Shown: positions 40,002-40,509 of the stretch, in pieces
Numbering within the stretch: position 1 is the first letter of the stretch
How the letters are laid out: each line of letters starts with the position of its first letter
DNA from: Elusimicrobiota bacterium
GTDB taxonomy: Bacteria > Elusimicrobiota > Elusimicrobia > Elusimicrobiales > UBA9959
Direction: 5' to 3'
Assembly (NCBI GenBank): GCA_016208085.1
Contig: JACQYT010000063.1
Coordinates: 1-40,509, forward strand
DNA: 40,509 nt
The notes under the pieces: model-generated
The model's database searches: none
Seen by the model: the letters and a program-made list of their open reading frames with translations, nothing else
Told to the model about the DNA's origin: nothing
Made by a program: the position numbers and the translations under genes

Positions 40002-40172
40002 CTAAAACCCGCGGTATTTTCTGATGCTGACAAGTCGCTGGAAATAATACGGGTTTGCAATGGAGTCTATGTGAATCCCGTTGGTAAACGAGGCGTGAAC
40101 AAAAAATCCCTTTCCCACATAAATGCCCACATGGTCCACTTTCCTGCTTCCGGGCTTCTTCATAACTCCTAG
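40002..40172 (-). pseudogene. C-terminal fragment of an NlpC/P60 peptidase
   Basis: The minus strand reads KKPGSRKVDHVGIYVGKGFF then VHASFTNGIHIDSIANPYYF, ending RKYRGF and TAG. The DHVGIYVG histidine block and VHAS are the second half of the NlpC/P60 cysteine-peptidase domain. The half with the catalytic cysteine is absent. The coding similarity stops at about 40172, where an IS91-like fragment begins on the other strand, so the gene was cut by that junction. Confidence 0.7.
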
Positions 40173-40397
40173 GCCGCCTGCCTGGCGCGGATCTTTGAAG
40201 TTTTTCCTCTTCGTTGTCCTGTTTGCAATTTAGAAATGGAGCCGGTAGCCGTAATCCTTAACGACAAGGAACTTGTAAGACTCCTGACACACCTGGGCCT
40301 GCCTGCCGAATATCCGAAGTTTAAGCCGGCCCCGCAAGCGTCGCTATATAAACAATCCTGCGGCCCGTCGGACAACGGCTGCCAACAGCAGGGGATA
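40173..40397 (+). pseudogene. C-terminal fragment of an IS91-like transposase
   Basis: Reads LARIFEVFPLRCPVCNLEM then EPVAVILNDKELVRLLTHLG and LPAEYPKFKPAP. The FExDPLRCPxCxGxM zinc pair followed by a HLGLP...PAP tail is the usual end of IS91-type transposases. A stop immediately precedes it, so only the last roughly 70 residues remain. It ends in a heptad repeat. Confidence 0.6.
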
Positions 40398-40450
40398 GGG
40401 TGGAGGGGAGAGGGTAGAGTTATAAGGAGCTCCTTACCCTCTACCCTGAT
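40390..40450. repeat. heptad inverted repeat with AAGGAGCTCCTT core, second copy
   Basis: AGGGGAT AGGGTGG AGGGGAG AGGGTAG, then AGTTATAAGGAGCTCCTT and ACCCTCT ACCCTGA. Reverse-complemented, it matches 33893-33945 including the ATAACTCT that follows the core. Confidence 0.75.
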
Positions 40451-40464
40451 TTAGCCCCTCCACA

Positions 40465-40503
40465 GGCTCCGCCCGGTAACAGCCGGGCGCGGCGGAGCCT
40501 TTT
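40465..40503 (+). terminator. intrinsic terminator at the window end
   Basis: GGCTCCGCC / GGCGGAGCC outer stem with a nested GCCCGG-TAACAG-CCGGGC hairpin, followed by TTTT. Confidence 0.6.
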
Positions 40504-40509
40504 CAAATT

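Overview
The window looks like a chromosomal segment of a Gram-negative, lipid A-making bacterium, most likely a member of the Elusimicrobiota. This placement is an inference. It rests on a secreted protein beginning LTLTTYYPAPYGGY (31 kb), the bamA-ompH-lpx gene order, and many 7-bp-period repeats near gene ends. I saw no rRNA, tRNA or CRISPR array.

Layout. (1) 0-5.1 kb: a membrane-anchored unknown, a decayed gene followed by a multi-spanning membrane protein between imperfect direct repeats, and a secreted phospholipase D-like protein. (2) 5.3-20.3 kb, all on the minus strand: a secreted Cys-repeat protein, then the envelope operon, which is transcribed bamA > ompH > lpxD > lpxC > fabZ > lpxA > lpxI > Gfo/Idh/MocA dehydrogenase > lpxB > msbA > rel. 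It covers outer-membrane protein assembly, the lipid A pathway to the disaccharide, lipid A export and the (p)ppGpp enzyme. (3) 20.4-24 kb: a DUF4143 AAA ATPase with an operator-like promoter, a secreted beta-rich protein behind a structured leader and terminator, and a BrnT/BrnA toxin-antitoxin pair. (4) 24.2-29 kb, plus strand: PIN-PhoH ATPase, then a coupled sugar nucleotidyltransferase, GT2 glycosyltransferase and polytopic membrane/TPR protein. (5) 29.3-35 kb: two small secreted proteins, then a His-Xaa-Ser (Hxs)-type peptide-modification locus: surface protein, HxsD-like, HxsB radical SAM, HxsD, HxsC radical SAM. (6) 35-40.5 kb, accessory: a second DUF4143 ATPase, an IS66-type element carrying a DruA-like (DUF4338) gene, a decapitated third DUF4143 ATPase, and fragments of a formylglycine-generating-enzyme-like gene, an NlpC/P60 gene and an IS91-like transposase.

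Repeats repeatedly form gene 3' ends. A 125-bp MITE-like element (three copies, paired-base changes in its hairpins) sits on the msbA stop codon. A 98-bp inverted repeat replaces the end of lpxC with 30 repeat-encoded residues, where the catalytic histidine also appears to be missing. Heptad repeats supply the ends of lpxA, of the polytopic membrane/TPR gene and of hxsD.

The best candidate for an undescribed system is the Hxs-like locus at 30.7-35 kb, whose likely substrate is the Cys-rich-tailed surface protein rather than a classical HxsA repeat peptide. Second is the repeat-remodelled lpxC.
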